Of a stretch of DNA of 5,284 nt, positions 1 through 4,999 are shown one piece after another. Under the pieces are notes generated by a model. That model searched no databases. It saw only the letters and a list, made by a program, of their open reading frames with translations, and was not told the DNA's origin. How positions within the stretch are numbered: position 1 is the first letter of the stretch; each line of letters opens with the position of its first letter. A program made the position numbers and the translations under genes. Source of the DNA: Rhizobium sp. LCM 4573 (GTDB taxonomy: Bacteria; Pseudomonadota; Alphaproteobacteria; Rhizobiales; Rhizobiaceae); the NCBI RefSeq assembly GCF_001854865.1, contig NZ_MDDW01000028.1, positions 273,194-278,477 on the forward strand. Direction: 5' to 3'.

Positions 1-751
1 TCTGGAAGTTCATTCCGGTGCGGGTGGCACCGAGAGCCAGGACTGGGCGAACATGCTGCTGCGCATGTACACCCGCTGGGCCGAGCGCCAGGGCTTCAAG
101 GTGGAGCTCATGGAAGTGCATGACGGGGAAGAGGCCGGCATCAAGTCGGCGACGATGCTTGTCAAGGGCCATAACGCCTATGGCTGGCTGAAGACCGAAT
201 CCGGCGTCCATCGCCTGGTGCGGATCTCACCCTATGACAGCAATGCGCGCCGCCATACCTCGTTCTCGTCCATCTGGGTCTATCCGGTTGTCGACGACTC
301 CATCAACATCGAGGTCAACGAAAGCGATTGCCGCATCGATACCTATCGCTCTTCGGGTGCGGGCGGCCAGCACGTCAACACGACCGACTCGGCCGTGCGT
401 ATCACGCATATTCCGACCGGTATCGTGGTAGCCTGCCAGCAGGAACGCTCACAGCACAAGAACCGCGCCAAGGCCTGGGACATGCTGCGGGCCAGGCTCT
501 ATGAGGCGGAGCTGAAAAAGCGCGAGGAAGCCGCTAATGCCGAGGCCGCCTCCAAGACGGATATCGGCTGGGGGCACCAGATCCGCTCCTACGTTCTGCA
601 GCCCTATCAGTTGGTGAAGGACCTGCGTACGGGCGTGGAAAGCACCGCGCCGGGAGATGTGCTGGACGGGGAACTCAATGAATTCATGGAAGCGGCTCTC
701 GCCCACCGCATCAGCGGCAAGCCCGATGCCGCCGTGGCGGATGTCGACTGA
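1..751 (+). CDS. prfB: Peptide chain release factor 2, 5'-truncated by the window edge
   Basis: Class I release factor that reads UGA and UAA in the ribosomal A site and triggers peptidyl-tRNA hydrolysis in the cytoplasm. The frame is open from base 2 and ends at TGA 749-751, giving about 249 codons of a protein usually about 370 long; the N-terminal part lies outside. The opening residues, [16 protein letters not shown], are the class I release factor signature. The catalytic GGQ loop ([14 protein letters not shown]) has its GGQ codons at 362-370. The stop-recognition tripeptide, SPF in E. coli RF2, reads SPY here (227-235) within [17 protein letters not shown], which separates RF2 from RF1 (PxT). 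The C-terminus ([19 protein letters not shown]) is the normal domain end. The programmed +1 frameshift site found near the start of many prfB genes cannot be assessed. A hairpin terminator follows 23 bp after the stop. Identification is firm. Confidence 0.97.
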   Translation, partial: LEVHSGAGGTESQDWANMLLRMYTRWAERQGFKVELMEVHDGEEAGIKSATMLVKGHNAYGWLKTESGVHRLVRISPYDSNARRHTSFSSIWVYPVVDDSINIEVNESDCRIDTYRSSGAGGQHVNTTDSAVRITHIPTGIVVACQQERSQHKNRAKAWDMLRARLYEAELKKREEAANAEAASKTDIGWGHQIRSYVLQPYQLVKDLRTGVESTAPGDVLDGELNEFMEAALAHRISGKPDAAVADVD

Positions 752-774
752 CTTTTTTGAGCCTTGAAACGATG

Positions 775-810
775 AAAAGGCGGCCGGATTGGAAAATCCG
801 GCCGCCTTTT
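775..810. terminator. Bidirectional intrinsic terminator between prfB and the MFS gene
   Basis: Perfect 16-bp inverted repeat: AAAAGGCGGCCGGATT (775-790), loop GGAA (791-794), then AATCCGGCCGCCTTTT (795-810). The G+C-rich core is flanked by four A on one side and four T on the other, so a transcript from either strand forms a strong stem ending in a short U run. It lies 23 bp after the prfB stop (plus) and 16 bp after the MFS stop (minus), so it should separate these two convergent genes. The U tracts are short, but the perfect stem and position make the call convincing. Confidence 0.9.
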
Positions 811-826
811 CCATTGGAGGGAACGT

Positions 827-2029
827 CTATTCGGCGGCGGAGACCACGCCGCGCTCGCTGCGCAGCACGACGAGCGCGAGCAGGGAGACGATCACCGAGC
901 AGAGGGCTATGACGGTGACCATCGGCAGCGAGGTGCCGTCTGCGAATAGCCCGCCGATGCCCACCACGATTGCGGACGTCACGAACTGGATCGTGCCCAT
1001 CATGGCCGAGGCGGTTCCGGCGATTCGGCCATGTTGTTCGAGCGCCAGGACCGCAGCTGTGGGAATTATCATGCCGAGGAAACCGTACCCGCCGAAAAGG
1101 AAGGCGGCCATGACCTCCAGTTGGTCGATGCCGAGCGAGGTGACGAAGGCCAGGGCCACCATCATGGTCGAGTAGCCCACGACCGCGCCGCGAATGACCT
1201 TCCTGAGGCCGATCTTGCGGGAGAGCCAGCCGTTCATCTGCGACATGCCGATGAATGCGACCGCGTTGACCGAGAACACGATGCTGTAGAAGGACGGCGA
1301 GAGGCCATAGTGCTCGATCAGCACGAAGGACGAGTTGGCCACATAGATCATGTAGCTGGACATGCCAAAGGAGGCGATGAAGACCAACCCGAGGTAATAG
1401 GGGTCTTTCAGGAGCGTGGCATAGGCTTGCAAGGCGCTGCCTACGCTGCTTTCCGCGCGCAGTGTCGCCGGGCGCGTTTCCTCCAGGAAGAAGAGTGCGA
1501 CTGCAAGACCCACGCCGGCGGCGCCCACCATGACCCAGAAGATCAGCCGCCAATCACCGAACACCGTCACGATGCTGCCTGCGAGCGGCGCCAGGATCGG
1601 CGAAACGCTGAAGACCAGCATCAGGCGCGACATCAGTTGCGCGGCCGCCGGCCCGGTATGCAGGTCGCGAACGATAGCCCGCGAGATCACCACGCCCGCA
1701 CAGGCGCCCATGCCTTGCAGGAAGCGGAAGGCGATCAGCCATTCGATCGATGGAGAAAGGGCGCAGCCGATCGCGCCTATGGCATAAAGCCCAAGACCGA
1801 CATAGAGAGGTCGCTTGCGGCCGAACATGTCGGACACCGGGCCATAGACGATCTGCGAAATCGCCATTGCCGCAAAGAAGGAAATCAGGCTTGCCTGGAC
1901 CGCATGACTGTCGGCATTCAGGTGTTCGCTGATAGTGGGAAGCGCTGGAAGATACATGTCGAGCGCGAAAAGCCCGACGGCCGAAAGCAGCCCGAGTGTA
2001 AGAGCATGGGGAAGAGCTCTGGTCTGCAT
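827..2029 (-). CDS. MFS multidrug exporter, Bcr/CflA (DHA1) family
   Basis: Predicted inner-membrane, proton-driven antiporter of 400 residues, the usual length for Bcr/CflA exporters, with about 12 hydrophobic segments. Helix 1 carries the family's LDMYLPALP signature (residues 23-31). MFS motif A, GPVSDMFGRKR (63-73), sits in the loop between helices 2 and 3. The motif B-like FRFLQGMGACAG (101-112) is in helix 4, and the antiporter-type motif C region SPILAPLAGS (143-152) is in helix 5. A loop around residues 185-210 joins the two six-helix halves. The ATG at 2029 is preferred because GAAAGG lies 9 nt upstream on the minus strand and the protein starts directly before helix 1. The stop is TAG (829-827). 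It is divergent from a TetR-type regulator with a palindromic operator between them, which suggests ligand-induced efflux. Substrates cannot be told from sequence; chloramphenicol, bicyclomycin and sulfonamides are examples known for the family. Confidence 0.93.
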   Translation of the reverse strand: MQTRALPHALTLGLLSAVGLFALDMYLPALPTISEHLNADSHAVQASLISFFAAMAISQIVYGPVSDMFGRKRPLYVGLGLYAIGAIGCALSPSIEWLIAFRFLQGMGACAGVVISRAIVRDLHTGPAAAQLMSRLMLVFSVSPILAPLAGSIVTVFGDWRLIFWVMVGAAGVGLAVALFFLEETRPATLRAESSVGSALQAYATLLKDPYYLGLVFIASFGMSSYMIYVANSSFVLIEHYGLSPSFYSIVFSVNAVAFIGMSQMNGWLSRKIGLRKVIRGAVVGYSTMMVALAFVTSLGIDQLEVMAAFLFGGYGFLGMIIPTAAVLALEQHGRIAGTASAMMGTIQFVTSAIVVGIGGLFADGTSLPMVTVIALCSVIVSLLALVVLRSERGVVSAAE

Positions 2030-2116
2030 TGGAAAAAACCTTTCCCGTCACCACATCCGCCGTGGGAGACGGCAATGCGCAGGACGATTGTGAAAGAATG
2101 GAAAAATGAGAGCCGG

Positions 2117-2145
2117 TGAGTGCGATATCGTTGGGATGTCACTCA
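2117..2145. repeat. Imperfect dyad in the MFS/TetR intergenic region
   Basis: TGAGTG (2117-2122) and CACTCA (2140-2145) are inverted copies separated by 17 bp. The left part of the spacer is the self-complementary octamer CGATATCG (2123-2130). It lies about 90-115 bp upstream of the MFS start, where a promoter or operator for that gene could be. The arms are short and the symmetry does not extend, so this may be chance. Confidence 0.25.
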
Positions 2146-2156
2146 TGTAAATAATT

Positions 2157-2174
2157 TTGGACACAATTGTCCAA
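2157..2174. promoter_or_regulatory. Probable TetR-family operator (inverted repeat)
   Basis: TTGGACA-CAAT-TGTCCAA: two perfect 7-bp half-sites around a 4-bp centre, 18 bp in all. It is in the gap between the divergent MFS and TetR genes, 27 bp before the preferred TetR start and about 130 bp before the MFS start. Its size and symmetry suit a TetR-type dimer. It overlaps the proposed -35 element of the regulator, so binding would block the regulator's own transcription and could also act on the exporter. That the neighbouring protein binds here is inferred from position. Confidence 0.6.
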
Positions 2175-2195
2175 TTCGTCAAGTGCCGTTATGTT
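2167..2195 (+). promoter_or_regulatory. Candidate sigma-70 promoter for the TetR gene
   Basis: TTGTCC (2167-2172, 4/6 to TTGACA) and TATGTT (2190-2195, 4/6 to TATAAT) are separated by exactly 17 bp. The -35 hexamer lies within the inverted repeat. Transcription would be expected to begin about 7 nt after the -10, at or very near the ATG at 2202, implying a leaderless or nearly leaderless mRNA. In agreement, no Shine-Dalgarno sequence precedes that ATG. Both boxes are only partial matches, so this is a proposal. Confidence 0.4.
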
Positions 2196-2201
2196 GGTGT
2201 C

Positions 2202-2855
2202 ATGAAAAATTCGTCTGCCGAAATCGAGCAAGCCTCCACCTGGCCGCCGGCGCAGAACAAGCGCCAGGCGATTTTGAATGCTGCCGCCGATATCTTTGCG
2301 GAGCAGGGCTATGCGGGCGCCAGCATCGATGCGATCGCCGCTCGGGCAGGGGTGTCGCGCCAGACGATCTACAATCAGCTCGGGGATAAGGATAATCTCT
2401 TCAAGGTGGTGGTGGCGGAGATTACCGACCGTTCCTCCGCGGGTTTCTTCCGGGTTCTGGATACCTTTCCGGCCGCGCCGGAAGACCTCGAAAAGGAATT
2501 GACGGAGTTCTCCACACGGCTTCTGCGTAAGGCGATCTGCGACCCGAATGGTCGCTGGCTGCGCAAGCTCGTGGAAACCGAGGGCGCCCGTTTTCCGGAA
2601 CTTTTCGAAACCTGGCGGGAATACGGCCCCGGCAAGAAATATCCGGCGATTGCGGCGCGGCTGGCCCAGCTCGCCCATGCCGGTTATCTGGAACTCGACG
2701 ATCCGGCGCTTGCCGCACGCCAGTTCATGGCGCTGTTGGCAACCGACCTTCGCATAGAACAGCAGCTCGGTCGCCGCACCCCTGATGCCGAGATCGATCA
2801 GATGGCGGCCAATGCGACGCGCACCTTCCTGCGGGCTTTCGCAAGCCGGCCTTGA
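2202..2855 (+). CDS. TetR/AcrR-family transcriptional regulator (AefR-like C-terminal domain)
   Basis: DNA-binding, probably ligand-responsive repressor of 217 residues, normal for the family. The N-terminal TetR domain starts around residue 20 (RQAILNAAADIFAEQGYAGA). The helix-turn-helix follows at about 40-67 (SIDAIAARAGVSRQTIYNQL, then GDKDNLF). The C-terminal half, with RWLRKLVETEGARFPELFET and a later DDPALAARQFMALL, resembles the AefR-like ligand-binding domain; this assignment is from memory of the family. An in-frame TTG at 2157 would extend the protein by 15 residues, but it lies inside the palindromic operator, so the ATG at 2202 is preferred although no ribosome binding site is seen before it. 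It is divergent from the MFS exporter it probably represses, and its own promoter overlaps the operator, suggesting autoregulation. The stop, TGA 2853-2855, is 9 bp from the stop of the convergent nadK. Confidence 0.9.
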   Translation: MKNSSAEIEQASTWPPAQNKRQAILNAAADIFAEQGYAGASIDAIAARAGVSRQTIYNQLGDKDNLFKVVVAEITDRSSAGFFRVLDTFPAAPEDLEKELTEFSTRLLRKAICDPNGRWLRKLVETEGARFPELFETWREYGPGKKYPAIAARLAQLAHAGYLELDDPALAARQFMALLATDLRIEQQLGRRTPDAEIDQMAANATRTFLRAFASRP

Positions 2856-2864
2856 TCGCCTGCG

Positions 2865-3653
2865 TCAGTTGTTGAACTGCTCGGCGAGAATACGGTCGGA
2901 CCAAGAGTGGTTCGGATCGGAGAGGATGCGGGCAGTCACTTCCGTCGACTGTTCCATCCTGACATGCAAGACCGATTTGACTTCCGCATTGTCCGCCACC
3001 GCGTTCACCGGACGCTTTTCCGGCTCCAGGATGCGGATATCGACGCGGACGTGATTCGGCAGCAATGCCCCTCTCCAGCGGCGCGGGCGGAAGGCCGAGA
3101 CCGGCGTCATGGCCAGAAGCGGCGCCTCGAGCGGCAGGATGGGTCCATGGGCGGAAAGATTGTAGGCCGTCGAACCCGCGGGGGTGGCGACCATCAATCC
3201 ATCGCAGATCAGTTCCTCCAGCCGCACATGCCCGTCGATCTCCACGCAAAGCTTGGCCGCCTGGTAGGATTGCCGGAAGAGATAGACCTCGTTGATGGCG
3301 AGCGCGACCGAGCTCGATCCGTCCTCGTTGGTGGTCGTCATCTTCAACGGGTGAAGTTCGTTCTCGACGGCCTCCGCCACGCGTTCACGAAGATTTTCCA
3401 TGTGGTAGTCGTTCATGAGAAAACCGACGGACCCGCAATTCATCCCATAGATGCGCTTTCCGGTATTGATCGTCTGGTGCAGCGTCTGCAGCATGAAGCC
3501 GTCGCCGCCGAGTGCGACGATCACGTCGGCATCTTCGATCGACGTATTGCCATAAAGGCGCAGAAGCTCTTCCAATGCGCTCTGCGCTTCCGGCGCGGTA
3601 GAGGCGATGAAGGCCATTTTTTTGGGCGGAAGCGTCTTCTTCGGCAGGGACAT
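2865..3653 (-). CDS. nadK: NAD kinase (ATP:NAD 2'-phosphotransferase)
   Basis: Cytoplasmic enzyme that phosphorylates NAD to NADP, the only de novo source of NADP. The 262 residues match the short form typical of rhizobia; E. coli NadK is about 290. The GGDG motif is at 49-52 (DVIVALGGDGFMLQTL), followed by GMNCGSVGFLMND (70-82), the NE pair at 121-122 (INEVYLFRQ), and the second conserved block DGLMVATPAGSTAYNLSAHG (151-170). FRPRRWRGALLPN follows. The ATG at 3653 has GAGG 9 nt upstream on the minus strand. An internal ATG at codon 13 would remove only a Lys/Pro-rich tip (KKTLPPKK) and remains possible. The stop is TGA (2867-2865). It is convergent with the TetR gene with no visible terminator between, so its mRNA may run antisense into that gene. 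It is divergent from the downstream tRNA. Confidence 0.96.
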   Translation of the reverse strand: MSLPKKTLPPKKMAFIASTAPEAQSALEELLRLYGNTSIEDADVIVALGGDGFMLQTLHQTINTGKRIYGMNCGSVGFLMNDYHMENLRERVAEAVENELHPLKMTTTNEDGSSSVALAINEVYLFRQSYQAAKLCVEIDGHVRLEELICDGLMVATPAGSTAYNLSAHGPILPLEAPLLAMTPVSAFRPRRWRGALLPNHVRVDIRILEPEKRPVNAVADNAEVKSVLHVRMEQSTEVTARILSDPNHSWSDRILAEQFNN

Positions 3654-3786
3654 GGAGCGAAGCCTCGTGGAACCACCGGCCCTTGGTACATGAAAGAATG
3701 CTTTGCGGACAAGGCTCTTGCGGCCGGAGCGGTACGGAGTTCAACCCCGGCCGGAAAAAGACGACCGGGCCGGTTTCGAGTTTTCT

Positions 3787-3813
3787 CTTTACAGGAAGGG
3801 AAAATCTGCTAAC

Positions 3814-3814
<1 letters not shown>
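3787..3814 (+). promoter_or_regulatory. Candidate promoter of the tRNA-Thr gene
   Basis: CTTTAC (3787-3792, 5/6 to the rhizobial -35 CTTGAC) and CTAACT (3809-3814, 4/6 to CTATAT) are 16 bp apart. They would start transcription near 3821, about 10 nt before the mature tRNA 5' end. The position suits a tRNA gene. The -10 match is poor, so confidence is modest. Confidence 0.35.
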
Positions 3815-3906
<92 letters not shown>

Positions 3907-3920
<14 letters not shown>

Positions 3921-4184
3921 TTCAGCGTTTCCCAATCTCCAATATACCGCGCTTTGCCGGACCTTTCGCGTTTTACCGTTTGGCCTCGGCCATGCTGGGT
4001 GCGGCGGAAGCCATCCAGGGCCACAGTGTCCGTGGAGTTGCACTGATTGCCTCGCTGCGCTTCGGCGCATCATTCCGCCGAATGAGACCATAGTCCCAAG
4101 CCGACCTAGGACCTGATGCCGATGCAAAGCTCATCGGGCAGCGATAGATAACCAGGCTCTCGATAGATTAGTGGAGTGGCCCCT
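3907..4184. other. Intergenic stretch after tRNA-Thr without a convincing gene
   Basis: No open frame here has a credible ribosome binding site and protein-like composition; those crossing the tRNA are artefacts of the tRNA sequence. Visible structure comprises a possible weak terminator at the tRNA 3' end (GGGG near 3897-3901 with CCCC at 3913-3916, then ACTTTT), a UUCG hairpin cluster at 4056-4082, and an 8-bp direct repeat CGATAGAT at 4142-4149 and 4161-4168 just before the first short ORF. G+C falls towards the right end. Confidence 0.6.
4056..4082. other. UUCG hairpin overlapping an alternative stem
   Basis: TGCGC-TTCG-GCGCA (4056-4069) is a perfect 5-bp stem closed by a C(UUCG)G tetraloop, an unusually stable RNA loop. 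The same TTCG bases begin a second stem, TTCGGCG (4061-4067) with CGCCGAA (4076-4082), 7 bp with an 8-nt loop. The two cannot form at once. No U tract follows, so neither is a standard terminator. Whether this region is transcribed is unknown. Confidence 0.35.
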
Positions 4185-4274
4185 ATGGCTAAGGTATTCC
4201 TCGTGGCTATGTCGCTAGTGCTGATCGGCTTCTGGAGTTCTGTCGGCGCAGTGATGTATTCACTACTCAACTGA
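4185..4274 (+). CDS. Putative 29-residue single-helix membrane peptide
   Basis: Short ORF from ATG 4185 to TGA 4272-4274. TGGAG ends at 4176, leaving 8 nt to the ATG, an ideal ribosome-binding spacing. The product begins MAKVFLVAMSLVLIGFWSSV and ends GAVMYSLLN. One Lys near the N-terminus is followed by about 24 uncharged, mostly hydrophobic residues, enough for one membrane span, probably N-terminus inside. Small residues (S18, G21, A22) could pack against another helix. I do not recognise a family, and no known partner complex lies in the window. Codons rare in G+C-rich rhizobia (CTA twice, GTA) fit the roughly 51% G+C of the surrounding 240 bp and suggest a poorly adapted or acquired segment. 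A short dyad (GACGC/GCGTC, 4273-4287) overlaps the stop. A second similar ORF follows 94 bp later. It could still be a chance hydrophobic ORF. Confidence 0.45.
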   Translation: MAKVFLVAMSLVLIGFWSSVGAVMYSLLN

Positions 4275-4325
4275 CGCCCAAAGCGTCGCTTCAAATCCGG
4301 CGTAGCGAAACTTTTGATTCTCGCT

Positions 4326-4331
4326 TATATT
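4326..4331 (+). promoter_or_regulatory. Candidate -10 element before the second short ORF
   Basis: TATATT (5/6 to TATAAT) lies in a locally A+T-rich patch about 38 bp before the TTG start at 4369. With 17-bp spacing the -35 position reads TAGCGA (4303-4308), a poor match. If used, transcription would start near 4338 and give a leader of about 30 nt containing the strong GGAGGAGGGG. Confidence 0.25.
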
Positions 4332-4368
4332 AGCTTCAGGCAATGGAGGTTGTCTGGAGGAGGGGCAT

Positions 4369-4452
4369 TTGAACGACACGATATTCGGATTCCTGGTAGC
4401 GGCGGAACTATCGGCACTATTCTGGGCGGGACTGCTGATTGTAGCCTTTTAG
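4369..4452 (+). CDS. Putative 27-residue single-helix membrane peptide (TTG start)
   Basis: ORF from TTG 4369 to TAG 4450-4452. The start is chosen because GGAGGAGGGG (4356-4365) ends 3 nt before it; counting from the first GGAGG core the spacing is 8 nt, which is normal. No in-frame ATG exists upstream. The product reads MNDTIFGFLVAAELSALFWA then GLLIVAF: an N-terminal Asn-Asp, then one hydrophobic helix with a single buried charge (E13) and small residues every fourth position (A12, A16, A20), a common helix-packing pattern. No family is recognised. It uses ATA, CTA twice and GTA twice, unusual for this G+C-rich genome. The TTG overlaps the TGA of a 9-codon ORF (4343-4372) as TTGA, which would allow translational coupling. 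With the 29-residue ORF upstream it forms a tandem pair of tiny membrane peptides. The strong ribosome binding site is the best support; the rare start codon weakens it. Confidence 0.42.
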   Translation: MNDTIFGFLVAAELSALFWAGLLIVAF

Positions 4453-4565
4453 CCTGCTGCCCAGTTTTCGTTCACTTGGTAGAAGATTTCCGGCCCGAGC
4501 TCGCTCTTGCCGGGAGGGCTATCCGGCAGAGCGGCCGAGACATTCAGGGCCGGTCCCTTGAGCAT
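4449..4565 (-). CDS. Possible 38-residue hydrophilic small protein
   Basis: ORF on the minus strand from ATG 4565 to TAA (4451-4449). GGGAG lies 7 nt before the ATG. The product begins MLKGPALNVSAALPDSPPGK and ends FYQVNENWAAG. It is soluble-looking, without signal peptide or membrane segment. About 28 of 38 third codon positions are G or C (74%), which fits coding in a G+C-rich genome, though overlapping frames here are also G+C-rich. It would be divergent from the VOC gene, with 39 bp between starts. Its stop overlaps that of the 27-residue plus-strand ORF (TTTTAG read from both sides). I do not recognise a family. Chance ORFs of this size are common, so this is a weak candidate. Confidence 0.25.
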   Translation of the reverse strand: MLKGPALNVSAALPDSPPGKSELGPEIFYQVNENWAAG

Positions 4566-4604
4566 CCGCCCGCTCCCAGCTGTGCAGGGGAGTAGGATAC
4601 CGGC

Positions 4605-4985
4605 ATGAAGATGCGCGCCCTCGACCATATCGTTCTTTGTGTTGCCGATGTCGCGGCCACGCGCCGCTTCTATGAGCGCGTGCTGAACATGCAGTCGCGA
4701 GAAGAGCGGCCCGGGAAATGGTCGCTGCATTTCGGCGCAAACAAGATCAGTCTCCAGGATGCCGCCGCGTCACCGGACATTGCACGTGAGACGGTCCCCG
4801 GCAGCGGCAATTTCTGTTTGCTGACCGATACTCCCATGGAAGCCGTCATCCGGTATCTCGAGCGTGAGGGCGTGGAGATTGTCGATGGACCGAGCGAAAG
4901 GGCCGGCGCGATGGGAAAAATCCTGTCTGTTTATTTCCGGGATCCGGATGGCAATCTGGTGGAGGTCAGCAACCAGCTCGAATAG
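4605..4985 (+). CDS. VOC-family (glyoxalase/bleomycin-resistance fold) protein, GLOD5-like
   Basis: Small 126-residue protein of the vicinal oxygen chelate superfamily, which covers glyoxalase I, extradiol dioxygenases and fosfomycin/bleomycin resistance proteins. Module 1 begins LDHIVLCVADVAATRRFYER (residues 6-25), with H8 as expected first metal ligand, followed by LHFGANKISLQD (41-52). Module 2 ends YFRDPDGNLVEVSNQ (110-124), with E120 as the usual last ligand. The two middle ligand positions are not obvious: Q51 stands where related proteins I recall have His, and no His is seen near residue 70. The overall pattern is close to GLOD5-type proteins, whose reaction is not established. The ATG at 4605 has AGGA 7 nt upstream. 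An ATG two codons later is possible but less well spaced. The stop is TAG 4983-4985, 14 bp from the convergent cysQ stop. Family is certain, substrate unknown. Confidence 0.9.
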   Translation: MKMRALDHIVLCVADVAATRRFYERVLNMQSREERPGKWSLHFGANKISLQDAAASPDIARETVPGSGNFCLLTDTPMEAVIRYLEREGVEIVDGPSERAGAMGKILSVYFRDPDGNLVEVSNQLE

Positions 4986-4999
4986 CAGCCTGACTCGCT

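Noticed and set aside
2059..2073. Small hairpin GCCGT-N5-ACGGC in the MFS leader
   Set aside because: A 5-bp stem in G+C-rich DNA is expected by chance. No link to a riboswitch or attenuator is visible.
1031..2119. Long plus-strand open frame opposite the MFS gene
   Set aside because: It is the antisense shadow of a clear 12-helix exporter. Its composition (rich in His, Arg, Asp, Glu) is what the reverse of a hydrophobic gene gives.
2157..2201. TTG start giving a 15-residue longer TetR protein
   Set aside because: The extension would be encoded by the palindromic operator and the proposed promoter, and the ATG at 2202 gives a normal family length.
2834..2847. GGCTT-TCGC-AAGCC as terminator at the TetR gene end
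   Set aside because: The stem is 5 bp, lies inside the coding sequence, and has no T run on either strand.
2907..3812. Long plus-strand open frame opposite nadK
   Set aside because: It is antisense to an unmistakable NAD kinase and extends into noncoding DNA.
4116..4151. 11-codon ORF starting ATG 4116
   Set aside because: The only AGGA is 4 nt from the ATG, which is too close, and the peptide shows no recognisable character.
4508..4528. Hairpin TGCCGG-N9-CCGGCA as a terminator before the VOC gene
   Set aside because: The stem is only 6 bp with a large loop and no following T run.
4314..4595. 93-codon plus-strand frame overlapping both short ORFs and the VOC leader
   Set aside because: No ribosome binding site precedes its first start codon (4314). 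Its composition shifts along its length, and it conflicts with the better-initiated short ORFs.
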